64,000 nt of DNA, taken from contig JBIMKP010000010.1 in NCBI GenBank assembly GCA_051861545.1, forward strand, positions 50,052-114,051. The letters run 5' to 3'. The stretch is from CAISCU01 sp051861545 (GTDB lineage Bacteria > Bacteroidota > Bacteroidia > UKL13-3). A program made the translations under genes and the position numbers. Under the pieces are notes generated by a model. That model searched no databases, was not told the origin of the DNA, and saw only the letters and a program-made list of their open reading frames with translations. Below, one piece after another: positions 37,201 to 45,287 of this stretch (position 1 is the first letter of the stretch; every line of letters starts with the position of its first letter).

Positions 37201-37731
37201 GGCATTTACTGGATTACTAATAGTAGCATCTTCAGTAGATGCTGTAAATCCATTTGAACCAGCCCATGCAAAACTTAGGGTTGTACCATCTCCATCAGCT
37301 GTTGTAGCTAAAAGGTTAATGGCAATTCCCTCACATTTTGGTCCATTGTTAGAAATGGCTGAAATTGTTGGAGCATTGTTGATGTTTACCGAATATCCGC
37401 TTGCATTTTGGATATTTCCATTGTCGTCAACTTCAACTGATAAAGCAAATACTTTAGTGCTTAAATCATTGGCACCTGGTACATAAGTTGTTGATTGTGC
37501 CGTACTATTCGTGAAAGTTCCATCACCAGTCGTGGTCCAAAGATAAGTTGTTGGTCCAACTGGTGTTCCAGCTAAGGTTGCCGAAATGCTTGCTCCAGAA
37601 CCATTGTTACAAATACTCGTTGGTGCAGAAATAGACACCCCGGTGATTTGTGAAAATGAATCTGAAACAAATCCAATGGTGGCCATAAAAACCAACATTA
37701 GTGTTTTGTTGTTGAGTATAGATTTTTTCAT
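31264..37731 (-). CDS. Giant T9SS-secreted surface adhesin with Ig-like repeats and PKD domains
   Basis: About 2155 residues (start MKKSILNN at 37731; an ATG two codons upstream is possible). Signal peptide ends SDSFSQ. Residues ~120-715 hold seven near-identical repeats of 85-86 residues, each with 'NNGPKCEG', 'GFxASTEDATI' and 'YTLTxxDANGC'. Then come about 13 PKD-type domains with cores such as 'YSWNFGDGSTSTSTNPSITY' and 'YTVTLTASNGLGC'. The end is a T9SS type A sorting domain: 'INLYPNPNTGSFTISV', 'IVDMLGRSVYNK', 'LDAGKYHVILTNG'. The build is that of SprB-like cell-surface adhesins, though shorter than SprB. Monocistronic. Adhesin role inferred from architecture. Confidence 0.88.
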   Translation of the reverse strand: MKKSILNNKTLMLVFMATIGFVSDSFSQITGVSISAPTSICNNGSGASISATLAGTPVGPTTYLWTTTGDGTFTNSTAQSTTYVPGANDLSTKVFALSVEVDDNGNIQNASGYSVNINNAPTISAISNNGPKCEGIAINLLATTADGDGTTLSFAWAGSNGFTASTEDATISNPVNANDGSYTLTITDDNNCSASSSTTVTVYQKPVISAISNDGPKCEGSSINLNATTSAGDAAISTYSWSGGSLGFTASTEDATINSVVNTHEGVYTLTIEDGNGCISNNTTTVVVHRKPTIFPIANNGPKCEGLNIDLTATTYAGDGAISSYAWSGPSGFTASTEDATINSVVNANEGSYTLTLVDANGCTVNTSTAVVVYTKPTISAISNNGPKCEGLNINLNASTSAGEGAISSYTWAGSNGFSASTEDAIISSAVNANDGSYTLTVEDANGCSVNNSTTVVVYQKATISAITNNGPKCEGLNIDLNSTVSAGDGAISTYTWAGSNGFAASTEDATINSVVNAHDGLYTLTVLDANGCSINNSTTVAVHQKPTISAITNNGPKCEGLDIDLNSTITVGDGAISTYTWSGSNGFSASTEDATINSVVNANDGSYTLTLLDANGCSVNNSTTVVVHKKPAISAISNNGPKCEGLNIDLSATTSAGDAAISSYTWAGSNGFSASTEDATISSVVNANDGAYTLTVLDANGCSANNSTTVVVHQKPTPNFVITESSVIANDAIICSSSSASFDGSASTFGDGTSISTYAWRRGVTAVGTNSSSYSSSTAGAYTLTVTNNLGCSQTSSAQTLTVNTIPSVSVLVNDADQCINGVGYAGNNSFNFTSSNTTNIANYAWNLGDGIGASSGASNSTYNSYVYGDEGTYNVSLNLLDNNGCTNSATRNIFVRPKPVVSFASSSALQQCLSTNSFVFTNGTTLSDGTPNTGTSYSWNFRNGSLGTGATPTKVYTADGHYTVTLTATTTHGCIDSFNRVNYLDVWPSPNIVAGTSSTISGGVSANAGQLLCTSKVIFTNASTINEGSIVNYTWNFNDGSPILSTTSKEDLKHEFPIKAESLMAWGDPGYPNVIRSILVTATSDRGCVSTSTITRHITNAPTAVISMSFPTTQCLNGNAFNFRNASTNHWPSFVNGNKWTWGNGDTNITTVYNDYNYASEGSYRVHLISYASTGCTDTTFMDVNVLSAPTASYTHNASCTNSVSFTDQSVHATSYSWDFGNGTTSTSPNPSVTYAAPGAYHVKLTINGSNSCGTSASVDSQLVVVGNVPSLSFTTASNSCNNRMSFTNTSTSASGTPSYIWRFGDGDTSILANPTHDYLTSGSKSVVLEAVSSTGCSATTTQSVTATAFNTNVIDADFTITQADLCVNTVSLANTSLNSTVSTTYQYSLDNGSFQTISSFPVVLSGLANGAHTIVFRASEGTCVSNETKSFTLNRDVTPSFTVGTQQSCNTLLSFANTTSGTGPFTYYWNFDDGGASATSISPSHTFSAGGTYEVVLTAITSVGCSTNVSVNVVVNAPASSGPSASFTNSTSGGCAAGYNFTNTSTGATSYLWDFGDGSTSNVANPTKGYGATGTYTVTLTASNGLGCQSVTSSSLVVTSVANGPLAGFTIENTGQCGAGAQFSFLNTSTHVGPGWIPTSIWDFGDGTTSTNTFVYGKTYSSTGYKTITLTVVNSAGCSSSYSRILYVGTAPTASFTPSYTACSKTVSFTNSSSTGAGISYSWNFGDGSTSTSTNPSITYATVGSYDVTLTVNNQGCISTNTQTVEVGSSPTVSFSDSIGTCANNIVFVNNSSVDYGDLTYIWDFGDGTSSILPSPVKAYASSGPKTVTLTATNSTGCSISSTRSITAVAATQAPIASFSHGAVENSCTNSHSFMNTSSVSTGVPAFTWDFGNGSTSTVASPVITYNYPGTYLVTLTVNDGVCSTVYAENIRANVGQNSPIVQFTTPLATQCVSNNRFDFSNSTYFIGWGWVNNGYTWDFGDGTTSTSTFHYGKTYTTPGTYTVTLNAISMAGCTGSATMNVTVVALPCTGLSVVNQDDLPTEISKAGEVKAAGADVTGISSVTANSFNINLYPNPNTGSFTISVADMVNYKDVDVVIVDMLGRSVYNKSHDLRNENSIEFRNLNLDAGKYHVILTNGNKVIGRAFFAVAGQ
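35587..37374 (-). repeat. Seven tandem ~255-bp coding repeats
   Basis: In-frame units of 85-86 codons in the 5' part of the adhesin gene, with boundaries roughly at 37374, 37119, 36861, 36606, 36351, 36096, 35841 and 35587. Units 4-7 are the most alike and units 1-2 the most diverged. Each repeat codes for two Cys (GPKCEG and NGC), which could form one disulfide per unit. Confidence 0.88.
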
Positions 37732-37757
37732 ATGCAAAAGTTGTTCAAATCTTTAGT

Positions 37758-37776
37758 TTAAGCAGTTGTTGCTTAA
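37758..37776 (-). promoter_or_regulatory. Small hairpin in the adhesin 5' leader
   Basis: Inverted repeat TTAAGCA (37758-37764) / TGCTTAA (37770-37776), 5-base loop, about 27-45 bases before the adhesin start codon. No T-run follows, so not a terminator; could be an operator or an mRNA stabiliser. No convincing promoter was found between 37777 and 37976. Confidence 0.3.
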
Positions 37777-37976
37777 TCAATATCATTCAAGATATTTTTT
37801 ATTGAAATAATACCTGTAAATAATTATATAAGTAGCGTAATTTCTTTATTTTTTGGCGAATTATCTATTTAAGTTGCTATTTTAGATGTCGCAATGATTG
37901 TTTTTTTTTGGGACTTTCTCTTGCTTTTTCCCAATAATGGAATTGCTTTCGAAGTTTAAATTGACGGAACTTTGAT

Positions 37977-39119
37977 TTAATTGGCAGCTAATAAACTTGT
38001 ATAGCAGTTTTTGAGTTTTAAATATTCCGTCTCCCAGTTTGTAATTTTTTCTGCAAAATCAATGCAGTTTTGACTTAATTTCTTGTGAAAATTTTTATCA
38101 GTTATCAAAAGTTCAATTGCATCGGAAATTTCAAATGTTGACTTTAAATCAACGGCTATTCCAATTTCTGTTTTTTTATTTAAATCAATATAGATTTTTT
38201 GATTACAAAAGATTGATGGTAAACCCAATCCGATATATTCAAAAAGCTTTCTTTCATGCGAAAAAACAAGCTCATCTGTTTGGTTTTTTAAGCAAATTCC
38301 TAATAAACATTTTTTACTGATTTCAAATACTTCTTCGGGTTTTAGTTTTCCATGAAATTCAATAATTTCCCTATTAATATTTGGATGTTTAAGCATCACT
38401 TCCTCAAAATTTCCCCAGCCAAATACTCCTATTAAATGAAACTTAATGGAGAAACCCTTTTTTGATAAAATTTCAAGGGCATCTAAAATTGGATGGATAT
38501 TGTAATAATGGTCTTGAATTAATCCAGCATAAAGAATATTTACTTCCGAAAACTCATGCCTATTTTCAACCCTAAATGGTTTTAGTTGTTTAATTGACGC
38601 ATAGTTTTGAATGATAGTAAAGTTTCCTTCCTTTAAAAACAATCTGTCTTTAAAACTATCATTTGCTATTACCGGAATTATATACAAATAGTTATTTGCG
38701 GCTTTTAATATCAATTGGTATACCCTTACAAATAGCTTTCTTAAATACTTTGGTATCCACTCCCTAAATTCAATATCACCAGCTGTATTTTCGTGAATAT
38801 CATAAATAACTTGCTTCCCAGAAAAACTAAGTAAGATTCCAAAAGGAATCATTTCAGGGTCATGTATATGGTATAAAACCGCGTCAGTCTTAATAGCTTC
38901 TGCAAATGCATTATACCCACTTTTGAAAAGTCTGAAAATTCGAAATTTTGAAGGCTTTATTCCTATAACTTTTACTCCGTCAATTATTCCTGTAAAATTT
39001 CCAATTCCAATTAATGTTACATCAAAATCTTGAGCAAGACTAACACATTCTCGATAAAACACACGTGTATCATCGATTTTATGAACTGATGAAAAATGGC
39101 ATACTTTAACTTTTTTCAA
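37977..39119 (-). CDS. Glycosyltransferase family 4 (GT-B)
   Basis: 380 residues. Two-domain GT-B layout: N-terminal 'VCHFSSVHKIDDTRVFYREC', 'YHIHDPEMIPFGILLSFSGK', 'IYDIHENTAGDIEFREWI', and C-terminal nucleotide-sugar side 'ILYAGLIQDHYYNIHPILDA' and 'ERKLFEYIGLGLPSIFCNQ' with the usual E..EY.G.GLP core (E..LFEYIGLGLP). Likely adds a sugar in surface polysaccharide or glycoprotein synthesis; donor unknown. Isolated from other glycan genes, between the adhesin and a T9SS cargo gene; a role in glycosylating surface proteins is possible but only suggested by position. Confidence 0.83.
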   Translation of the reverse strand: MKKVKVCHFSSVHKIDDTRVFYRECVSLAQDFDVTLIGIGNFTGIIDGVKVIGIKPSKFRIFRLFKSGYNAFAEAIKTDAVLYHIHDPEMIPFGILLSFSGKQVIYDIHENTAGDIEFREWIPKYLRKLFVRVYQLILKAANNYLYIIPVIANDSFKDRLFLKEGNFTIIQNYASIKQLKPFRVENRHEFSEVNILYAGLIQDHYYNIHPILDALEILSKKGFSIKFHLIGVFGWGNFEEVMLKHPNINREIIEFHGKLKPEEVFEISKKCLLGICLKNQTDELVFSHERKLFEYIGLGLPSIFCNQKIYIDLNKKTEIGIAVDLKSTFEISDAIELLITDKNFHKKLSQNCIDFAEKITNWETEYLKLKNCYTSLLAAN

Positions 39120-39198
39120 ACCTGATTTTTCTAATTTGCAAGATTAATCATTTTGAAAATGTATCCTATTTTTTCTCAATTTTTAATCATTTTGAGAT

Positions 39199-40773
39199 TT
39201 ATCTCTGTATCAACAAAACTTTGGTTTGGCTATTTGTATTTGTCCTTAATTGATAATAATAATTCCCTTCACTTAATCCAGTGGTATCAAGTCTAAACTC
39301 ATAATTACCAGCTGATTTAAATCCTTCATCAAGTATTCCAATTTCTTTTCCAGAATGATCAAATAAACTGATTGATATTTCTCCACTGTTAATTTCATAC
39401 CGAATTACAGTATAATCATTTGCAGGATTAGGATAATTATCTAAGCCTAAAAGGTCTTTATTATTAGTTAGAATTCCTGTGGTGGTATTATTGATTACTG
39501 GAATTGAATTGAAACTTTTCATTAAAATACTATTCATTTCATTCTCAGAAACCTCAAACCAATCCTTTAAAATACTTGCATAAACTTGTCTGAAATCAAA
39601 TTGCATTGGTAAATTATCTCCTGTTCCAACATTTGCTGGAATATTAGGATTGGTGCCATACAAACCGCCTTTTACTTTGTTTCCAAACATAAACAATGGA
39701 GCTGCTGCACCATGGTCTGTTCCTAAACTTGCATTCGATTTAATTCTTCTTCCAAATTCAGAGAAAGTCATTCCCAAAACTTTATCAGCAATGTTTAGTT
39801 TTTGGATATCATCCTGAAAAGCATTAATTGCTTGTGAAACCTTTTGAAGTAAAACTGCATGATTTCCAGTATCTGATGCACCGTTTACAGATTGCGCTGA
39901 ATGTGTATCAAATCCGCCTAAGCTCACCATGTAAACCCTAGTTTTTAATCCACCAGCAATTAGCTGTGCCACTATTTTTAATTGGTCAGCCAATGAGTTT
40001 TGACCAGCTGTAGGATAAAGAGTTGATAGATTTTTAGCTTTTTCAGCAGCAGATTTTATTGAACCAGAATATTGCTGGGTTTGTTGTGCCACCAATCTTA
40101 CAAAGGTAAGTTCGTGCCCGGCTGGTGTATTTGGTGCAGGGTCAACAGTTCCACTAACAAATTGATAAAAACTTGTTGGGTCTGTAATACTCATTCCTAA
40201 ACTCGCATTTAATCCTTGTAATGCTGGTGAAACCATTGGTCCAATTTGAATGGATGGTGGATCAGGGAATTCTGTATTGGGATAATTTGTAGGAAAGTTT
40301 GGATATTTTGTATCTAAATATCTTCCCATCCATCCTGTTTCTATGTTTTGATTGCTATCACTAGCTGTTAACCAAATATCGGTTGCTCTAAAATGTGAGA
40401 AATCAGGATTTGGATAACCAACAGATTGTATGATGCCAATTTTTCCTTCATCATACAAATTCCGTAATTCACTCATCATTGGGTGCAATCCTGTTTGGGT
40501 ACTCCCATTTAATTTTAAAACCTTATTTTCTTGTATGAGAATATTACTTCTAGCTGCACTTAAATTCGAATATTGATCCAATGGAATTACTGTATTTAAA
40601 CCATCATTTCCTCCATTTAATTGTATTAATACCAATACTCTATCTGAATTTCCAGCTTTCCCTAAAAATTGTACCAATGGGTTTTCAGCAAATGTATTTA
40701 AACTAAATCCATTCATTACAACAGGTAAAATACCTGCACCAACTCCCTTTTTTAAAAACTTTCTTCTGTCCAT
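39199..40773 (-). CDS. DUF1501 protein with Tat-like signal and T9SS sorting domain
   Basis: 524 residues. The N-terminus MDRRKFLKKGVGAGILPVV has a twin-arginine-like RRKFLK motif and a hydrophobic stretch. The body is DUF1501: 'VLVLIQLNGGNDGLNTVIPL', 'FSHFRATDIW', 'VSLGGFDTHSAQ', 'TFSEFGRRI', 'GTDHGAAAPLFMFG', a fold related to sulfatases. The C-terminus (about 445-524) is a T9SS type A domain: 'LLGLDNYPNPANDYTVIRY', 'GLSEGNYYYQLRTN'. Sixteen bases downstream of the DUF1800 gene, its usual partner. Function of the pair is not known. Confidence 0.88.
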   Translation of the reverse strand: MDRRKFLKKGVGAGILPVVMNGFSLNTFAENPLVQFLGKAGNSDRVLVLIQLNGGNDGLNTVIPLDQYSNLSAARSNILIQENKVLKLNGSTQTGLHPMMSELRNLYDEGKIGIIQSVGYPNPDFSHFRATDIWLTASDSNQNIETGWMGRYLDTKYPNFPTNYPNTEFPDPPSIQIGPMVSPALQGLNASLGMSITDPTSFYQFVSGTVDPAPNTPAGHELTFVRLVAQQTQQYSGSIKSAAEKAKNLSTLYPTAGQNSLADQLKIVAQLIAGGLKTRVYMVSLGGFDTHSAQSVNGASDTGNHAVLLQKVSQAINAFQDDIQKLNIADKVLGMTFSEFGRRIKSNASLGTDHGAAAPLFMFGNKVKGGLYGTNPNIPANVGTGDNLPMQFDFRQVYASILKDWFEVSENEMNSILMKSFNSIPVINNTTTGILTNNKDLLGLDNYPNPANDYTVIRYEINSGEISISLFDHSGKEIGILDEGFKSAGNYEFRLDTTGLSEGNYYYQLRTNTNSQTKVLLIQR

Positions 40774-40789
40774 TTTTTCTAAAGTTTAA

Positions 40790-42502
40790 TTAACACAACT
40801 GAAATTCAGGTAATCCCAATAAATATTTAAACAAGCCCTGTAGTCTGCTTTCTACAGCAGTTTTATTAGTTGTTGTCGGATTTGTTTTATACGTTAACCA
40901 AACATCTGTCCAATAATGATCTGAACTTTGTCCACTTAATAAAAAGCTGGTTTTAATTAAGTTAATATGTGATGAACTTATATCAATTGCATACAAAATC
41001 TTTAATGCAGATGTTATTAATGAGTTGGGGTCTTCTGGATTACTAAATTGATCAACAAATGCTATACAATTCAACTTTGTTTGAAAGCTAAATCTATTAT
41101 ATCCTACATATAATAGGCTGTCGCAAACTGAATTTCGTTTTGGTAAAGAATCTGAATTTATCCAAAGTTCATAAAATTGTGGGTCTTCATAATATGCCGG
41201 CCAACCTGCAACATTTGGTGGATCGCCCAAATTCATTCCTATTACAGCCATTACTTGTTGGGCATTTAACCAATGACCGTATGACTGTTGAACATTACTT
41301 GGGTCGGGAAATGCTAAATTGAAATTTTTACTTAAACCAATTAAATGATCAGCAGGTGATTTTATCATACATGCTCTATTTAATTCATCATAAAAATGTT
41401 CGCTTTTTAATAATGTTTCAACTACGGGTTTAATCTGAAAATTATTGTTTCTAAGCAAAGTTGCTAGTGGTATGATTACATTCTGTTCAACAGTGCTATC
41501 AATCAAATAATAAACAAAAAAACGATACAATTTTCTACAGATATATTTTGATACTTCTTCTTGATTAAACATCATGTTTATCAAATCATTCAATTCATCA
41601 TTGCCTGCATTTAATCCACTTCTACCTGTAATTACTGTATTGTTATAAAAAGATGAAAACTGTTTGTTGGTAGTATCATGTCTGTTAGAATCAAAATAGG
41701 AACTAATGCCTAATCTATTATTTCTCCATCCAGTTAAAACCTTTGCTGCTGCTTTAACATCATCTTCTGTATAATGAGAAGCTAAATCTTTTCCAACAGT
41801 AAATAGTTCTTGCAATTCTCTGCCATAGTTTTCATCGGGAGCGGTTTTAGTATTATCTTCACCATTTAAATAAACAAGCATCGCAGGGTCAATGGTAACT
41901 TGTTTTACCAATTCCTTGAAATTTCCTAAACAGTTAGCTCTTAATAATGCATGATGTTTGTATAAATACCTTGAGTCTTGAATCACCGCTGATTCTGTGG
42001 CAAAATGGTTGTGCCAGAACAAGGTCATTTTTTCTCTAATATTTCTTTGGGGATTTATCATTTGACTGAACCACCAAGCTTTAAATGAGGCTATTCTTAC
42101 TCCTTCAAGATTTGGATTTACTGCTGCATTTACCCATGTTGCTCCAGCTGCAACTTCTGTATCCGGAAAATTAGTATTGTAACTATAATTGTTTAAAGGT
42201 GGAGGGGGAGGGGAGCTTGGTAATAATAACAAACTATCTACTACTTCATTTAATGTTTTATTCTTGAAAAAATTGATATCTGATTCGCTTATACCAAATA
42301 GAGTTCTTCTCAGTAAATGAATCAGCTGACTTTCACCAAACACACCCGTGTATGCGCCAATTCCTTTGCTCGTTTTTCTTAGTCCATCGGGTAATTTTTT
42401 ATTCGAAGGATCAACATACTCGAACTTTTTATCTTGGTTATTTATGCCTAAAAGTTCATCTGCCGATTCTTTCAAAAAATTTCTTCTGTCAATCTTTTCC
42501 AT
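40790..42502 (-). CDS. DUF1800 domain protein
   Basis: 570 residues. DUF1800 marks: 'LIHLLRRTLFGISESDINF', 'REKMTLFWHNHFATES', 'NYGRELQELFTVG', 'KAAAKVLTGWR', 'VAGWPAYYE'. A proline run (SPPPPPLN) lies near residue 100. The N-terminus MEKIDRRNFLKESADELLG has an RRNFLK motif like its DUF1501 partner, but no hydrophobic stretch follows it, so it lacks a normal signal peptide; it may be exported with DUF1501 or stay inside. Heads the two-gene operon. Confidence 0.88.
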   Translation of the reverse strand: MEKIDRRNFLKESADELLGINNQDKKFEYVDPSNKKLPDGLRKTSKGIGAYTGVFGESQLIHLLRRTLFGISESDINFFKNKTLNEVVDSLLLLPSSPPPPPLNNYSYNTNFPDTEVAAGATWVNAAVNPNLEGVRIASFKAWWFSQMINPQRNIREKMTLFWHNHFATESAVIQDSRYLYKHHALLRANCLGNFKELVKQVTIDPAMLVYLNGEDNTKTAPDENYGRELQELFTVGKDLASHYTEDDVKAAAKVLTGWRNNRLGISSYFDSNRHDTTNKQFSSFYNNTVITGRSGLNAGNDELNDLINMMFNQEEVSKYICRKLYRFFVYYLIDSTVEQNVIIPLATLLRNNNFQIKPVVETLLKSEHFYDELNRACMIKSPADHLIGLSKNFNLAFPDPSNVQQSYGHWLNAQQVMAVIGMNLGDPPNVAGWPAYYEDPQFYELWINSDSLPKRNSVCDSLLYVGYNRFSFQTKLNCIAFVDQFSNPEDPNSLITSALKILYAIDISSSHINLIKTSFLLSGQSSDHYWTDVWLTYKTNPTTTNKTAVESRLQGLFKYLLGLPEFQLC

Positions 42503-42552
42503 AAATTGAATTTATTTTTTGATTGTGTTTTTTTGAAATAGTTTAATCAGTA

Positions 42553-42582
42553 TAAAAATAAAATTATCTTTCTGATTTACAA
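42553..42582 (-). promoter_or_regulatory. Promoter of the DUF1800-DUF1501 operon
   Basis: On the minus strand TTG (42580-42582), 19-base spacer, TATTTTTA (42553-42560; 7 of 8 with TAnnTTTG), about 50 bases before the start codon. Confidence 0.45.
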
Positions 42583-42690
42583 GAAAATACTTTTTAGTTT
42601 TTACTTGAATTTTTAATTGGTTCAGTTTCTTAAGTTTCATTAAATATCCTAACTTCTTATTAATTCATACCAATTACTTTAATTTGCGTC

Positions 42691-44133
42691 ATGCAGAAAA
42701 TTCTAAATTATATCAACGGAAATTTAATCGAACCTCAAAAAGGGGAATTCATGGATAATATCAATCCTGCTACGGGTAAGGTTTATAGTTTTTGTCCAGA
42801 TAGTACTTCCGAAGATGTTGAATTAGCAATTCAAGCTGCAAAAGCCGCATTTCCTTCATGGAGCGCAAAATCAGCAAACGATAGAAGTGAAATTCTTCTT
42901 AGATTGGCTAATTTAATTGATAAGAATAATGATAAACTAGCCGAAGCTGAAAGTATAGACCAGGGTAAACCTTTTTGGTTGGCACAAAAGGGCGAAATTC
43001 CTAGAGCAAAAGCTAATATTCATTTTTTTGCTACTGCAATAGAACACTTTGCTTCAGAAGCACATCCAATGGGAGATCATGCTATAAATTATACGCTAAA
43101 AACTCCTTTAGGTGTGGTTTCTTGCATAAGTCCATGGAATTTACCTTTGTATCTTTTTACTTGGAAAATTGCTCCTGCTTTAGCTGCTGGAAATTGTGTA
43201 GTAGCAAAACCATCAGAAATCACGCCAATGACGGCTTTTCTTTTTTCAGAACTTTGTATAGAAGCCGGTTTACCAGCTGGGGTTTTAAATATAGTTCATG
43301 GTTTAGGTCCTAAAGTGGGTCCAACTATGACAACTCACCCCGATATTAAAGCAGTTTCTTTTACTGGTGGTACCAAAACCGGTGCAGAAATTGCTCGAAA
43401 CGCAGCTCCATTATTTAAAAAACTTTCTCTTGAATTAGGTGGAAAAAACCCGAATATAATTTTTGCTGATTGTGATTTTAAAAAGGCTGTTGCAGAAAGT
43501 GTGAGGTCTAGTTTTACTAACCAAGGTGAAATTTGTTTATGTGGTTCACGAATTTTTATTGAAAGAGGAATTTATGAGGCTTTCAAAAAGGAATTTATCA
43601 ATCAAACTAAATTACTAAAAGTTGGAAATCCTTTAGCTCCTGATACCAAAGTTGGTGCTATTGCTTCAAAAATACATTTCGAAAAAGTTTTGTCTTATAT
43701 CAATCTAGCAAAAGAAGAAGGTGGAACAATTCTTAGTGGCGGAAATTCCATAAATGTTGGTGGTGATTTTAGTGAAGGATATTTTATTGAACCAACAGTA
43801 ATTGAAGGTCTTTCATTTGATTGCAGAACCAATCAGGAAGAAATATTTGGTCCTGTTGTTACACTTACTCCATTCGATTCTGAAGAAGAAGTTTTAATGA
43901 TGGCTAACTCAACAGAATATGGATTAGCTGCTACAATTTGGACAGAAAATCTAACAAAGGCTCATCGCGTTTCTGCTCAAATTAAAAGTGGAATTGTATG
44001 GGTAAATTGTTGGTTGTTAAGAGATTTAAGAACTCCATTTGGTGGTGTTAAACAAAGTGGAGTTGGACGAGAAGGTGGTTGGGAAGCATTGAGGTTTTTT
44101 ACAGAACAAAAAAATGTGTGTATCAAACTTTAA
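42691..44133 (+). CDS. Aldehyde dehydrogenase, muconate-semialdehyde type (ALDH8-like)
   Basis: 480 residues, NAD(P)-dependent. Catalytic Cys in 'FTNQGEICLCGSRIF' and Glu in 'LSLELGGKNPN'; cofactor loop 'SFTGGTKTG'. The C-terminal 'VNCWLLRDLRTPFGGVKQSG' and 'GREGGWEALRFFTEQKNV' are typical of 2-hydroxymuconic/2-aminomuconic semialdehyde dehydrogenases. A role in the kynurenine (Trp degradation) route is thus likely, but no other genes of that path are here. Ends in a 4-base overlap with the convergent hemW. Confidence 0.85.
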   Translation: MQKILNYINGNLIEPQKGEFMDNINPATGKVYSFCPDSTSEDVELAIQAAKAAFPSWSAKSANDRSEILLRLANLIDKNNDKLAEAESIDQGKPFWLAQKGEIPRAKANIHFFATAIEHFASEAHPMGDHAINYTLKTPLGVVSCISPWNLPLYLFTWKIAPALAAGNCVVAKPSEITPMTAFLFSELCIEAGLPAGVLNIVHGLGPKVGPTMTTHPDIKAVSFTGGTKTGAEIARNAAPLFKKLSLELGGKNPNIIFADCDFKKAVAESVRSSFTNQGEICLCGSRIFIERGIYEAFKKEFINQTKLLKVGNPLAPDTKVGAIASKIHFEKVLSYINLAKEEGGTILSGGNSINVGGDFSEGYFIEPTVIEGLSFDCRTNQEEIFGPVVTLTPFDSEEEVLMMANSTEYGLAATIWTENLTKAHRVSAQIKSGIVWVNCWLLRDLRTPFGGVKQSGVGREGGWEALRFFTEQKNVCIKL

Positions 44134-45254
44134 ATGAATAAATCGGATGCTATTCCATCAGCAAAAAATCTACCTTCTTTGCTTAATACATATTGATTTT
44201 CTTTTTTGATAATTTTTCCGCTCTCAATCCATTTTTCAATTCCTTTTTCAAAAGAAGATATCAATTCATTTGAAAATACACCTTCCATTCTTTTCATTTC
44301 AACTCCTTCACGCGTTCGTAATGAGGTCATGATTAATTCATTGAATTTATTTTCTAAACTTAATAATTCTATTTCTTCAGGAATTATTCCTTGTTCAATT
44401 GATTTGAAATATTGCTGATTATTCGAAATATTCCAATACCTGTTTTCTCCATTAAAACTATGTGCACCTGGTCCTAAACCATGGTAAATTTCACCCGACC
44501 AATAACTTTTATTGTGCTTAGATTCCATGCCAATTTTTGAAAAATTGGATATTTCATATTGATGAATTCCATGTTTTTCTAAGTAATCAATCATTATGAT
44601 GAATTGCTCTGCAGCTAATTCTTCATCTGGTATCGAAATCTTTTTTGTTTTGATTAAATGTGATAAAGCAGTTTTTTCTTCAACCGTTAAGCAATAACTC
44701 GATACATGAGGAGTATTAAGTGATATAACGCTGTCTAAATTTTCAATCCAATTCGAGTTATTTAAACCAGGAATCCCATAAATTAAATCAATACTGATAT
44801 TCGAAAACCCTGCTTTTTTTGCTAAATGAATACTATTTAAAGCCTCATTTCCACTATGAGCTCTGTTCATTAAAACTAAATCAGAATCTCTGAAACTTTG
44901 GGTGCCAATACTCAATCTATTTACCCCATTTTCAAGCCAAAAGTCTAATTTTTCTTGAGTAATATCATCTGGATTTACTTCAATTGTAAATTCAACTAAT
45001 CCAGATAAATTAATCGTTTTTGATAGCTTATTTATGATTTCTCTAAATTCTAATTTCGACAATATACTTGGGGTACCTCCACCAAAATACAGCGTACGAA
45101 TTGGCTCAGAATTCAGTATGTTTTTTTTTAATTCAATTTCCTTTACAAGTGATTGTACAAACTCATTTGTATATTGCAAACTAGTACTAAAATGAAAATT
45201 ACAGTAAAAGCAGGCTTGTTTGCAAAAAGGAATATGTATGTAAATACCTGCCAT
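44130..45254 (-). CDS. hemW: HemW-type radical SAM haem chaperone
   Basis: 374 residues. Radical SAM motif CKQACFYCNFHF (Cys11, Cys15, Cys18). HemN proper has an additional Cys after the third (CxxxCxxCxC); its absence here (CNFHF) marks HemW, which passes haem to target proteins rather than oxidising coproporphyrinogen. 'LYFGGGTPSIL', 'EVNPDDITQEKL', 'GTQSF', and the C-terminal HemN_C part are present. Diverges from the barrel gene 45288. Confidence 0.9.
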   Translation of the reverse strand: MAGIYIHIPFCKQACFYCNFHFSTSLQYTNEFVQSLVKEIELKKNILNSEPIRTLYFGGGTPSILSKLEFREIINKLSKTINLSGLVEFTIEVNPDDITQEKLDFWLENGVNRLSIGTQSFRDSDLVLMNRAHSGNEALNSIHLAKKAGFSNISIDLIYGIPGLNNSNWIENLDSVISLNTPHVSSYCLTVEEKTALSHLIKTKKISIPDEELAAEQFIIMIDYLEKHGIHQYEISNFSKIGMESKHNKSYWSGEIYHGLGPGAHSFNGENRYWNISNNQQYFKSIEQGIIPEEIELLSLENKFNELIMTSLRTREGVEMKRMEGVFSNELISSFEKGIEKWIESGKIIKKENQYVLSKEGRFFADGIASDLFI

Positions 45255-45269
45255 AATTATTTTTTACAG

Positions 45270-45277
45270 CAAATCTA
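45270..45277 (-). promoter_or_regulatory. -7 element TAGATTTG before hemW
   Basis: Exact TAnnTTTG match on the minus strand 15 bases before the hemW start; no matching TTG. Confidence 0.3.
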
Positions 45278-45287
45278 TTAACAAATC

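Noticed and set aside
35587..37374. Regular ~255-bp repeats as a possible CRISPR array or satellite
   Set aside because: They are in-frame coding repeats of a secreted protein with no unique spacers.
31478..37486. Several plus-strand open frames inside the adhesin gene
   Set aside because: Mirror frames of a repetitive, Thr/Ser/Asn-rich coding sequence; none has a domain or start context.
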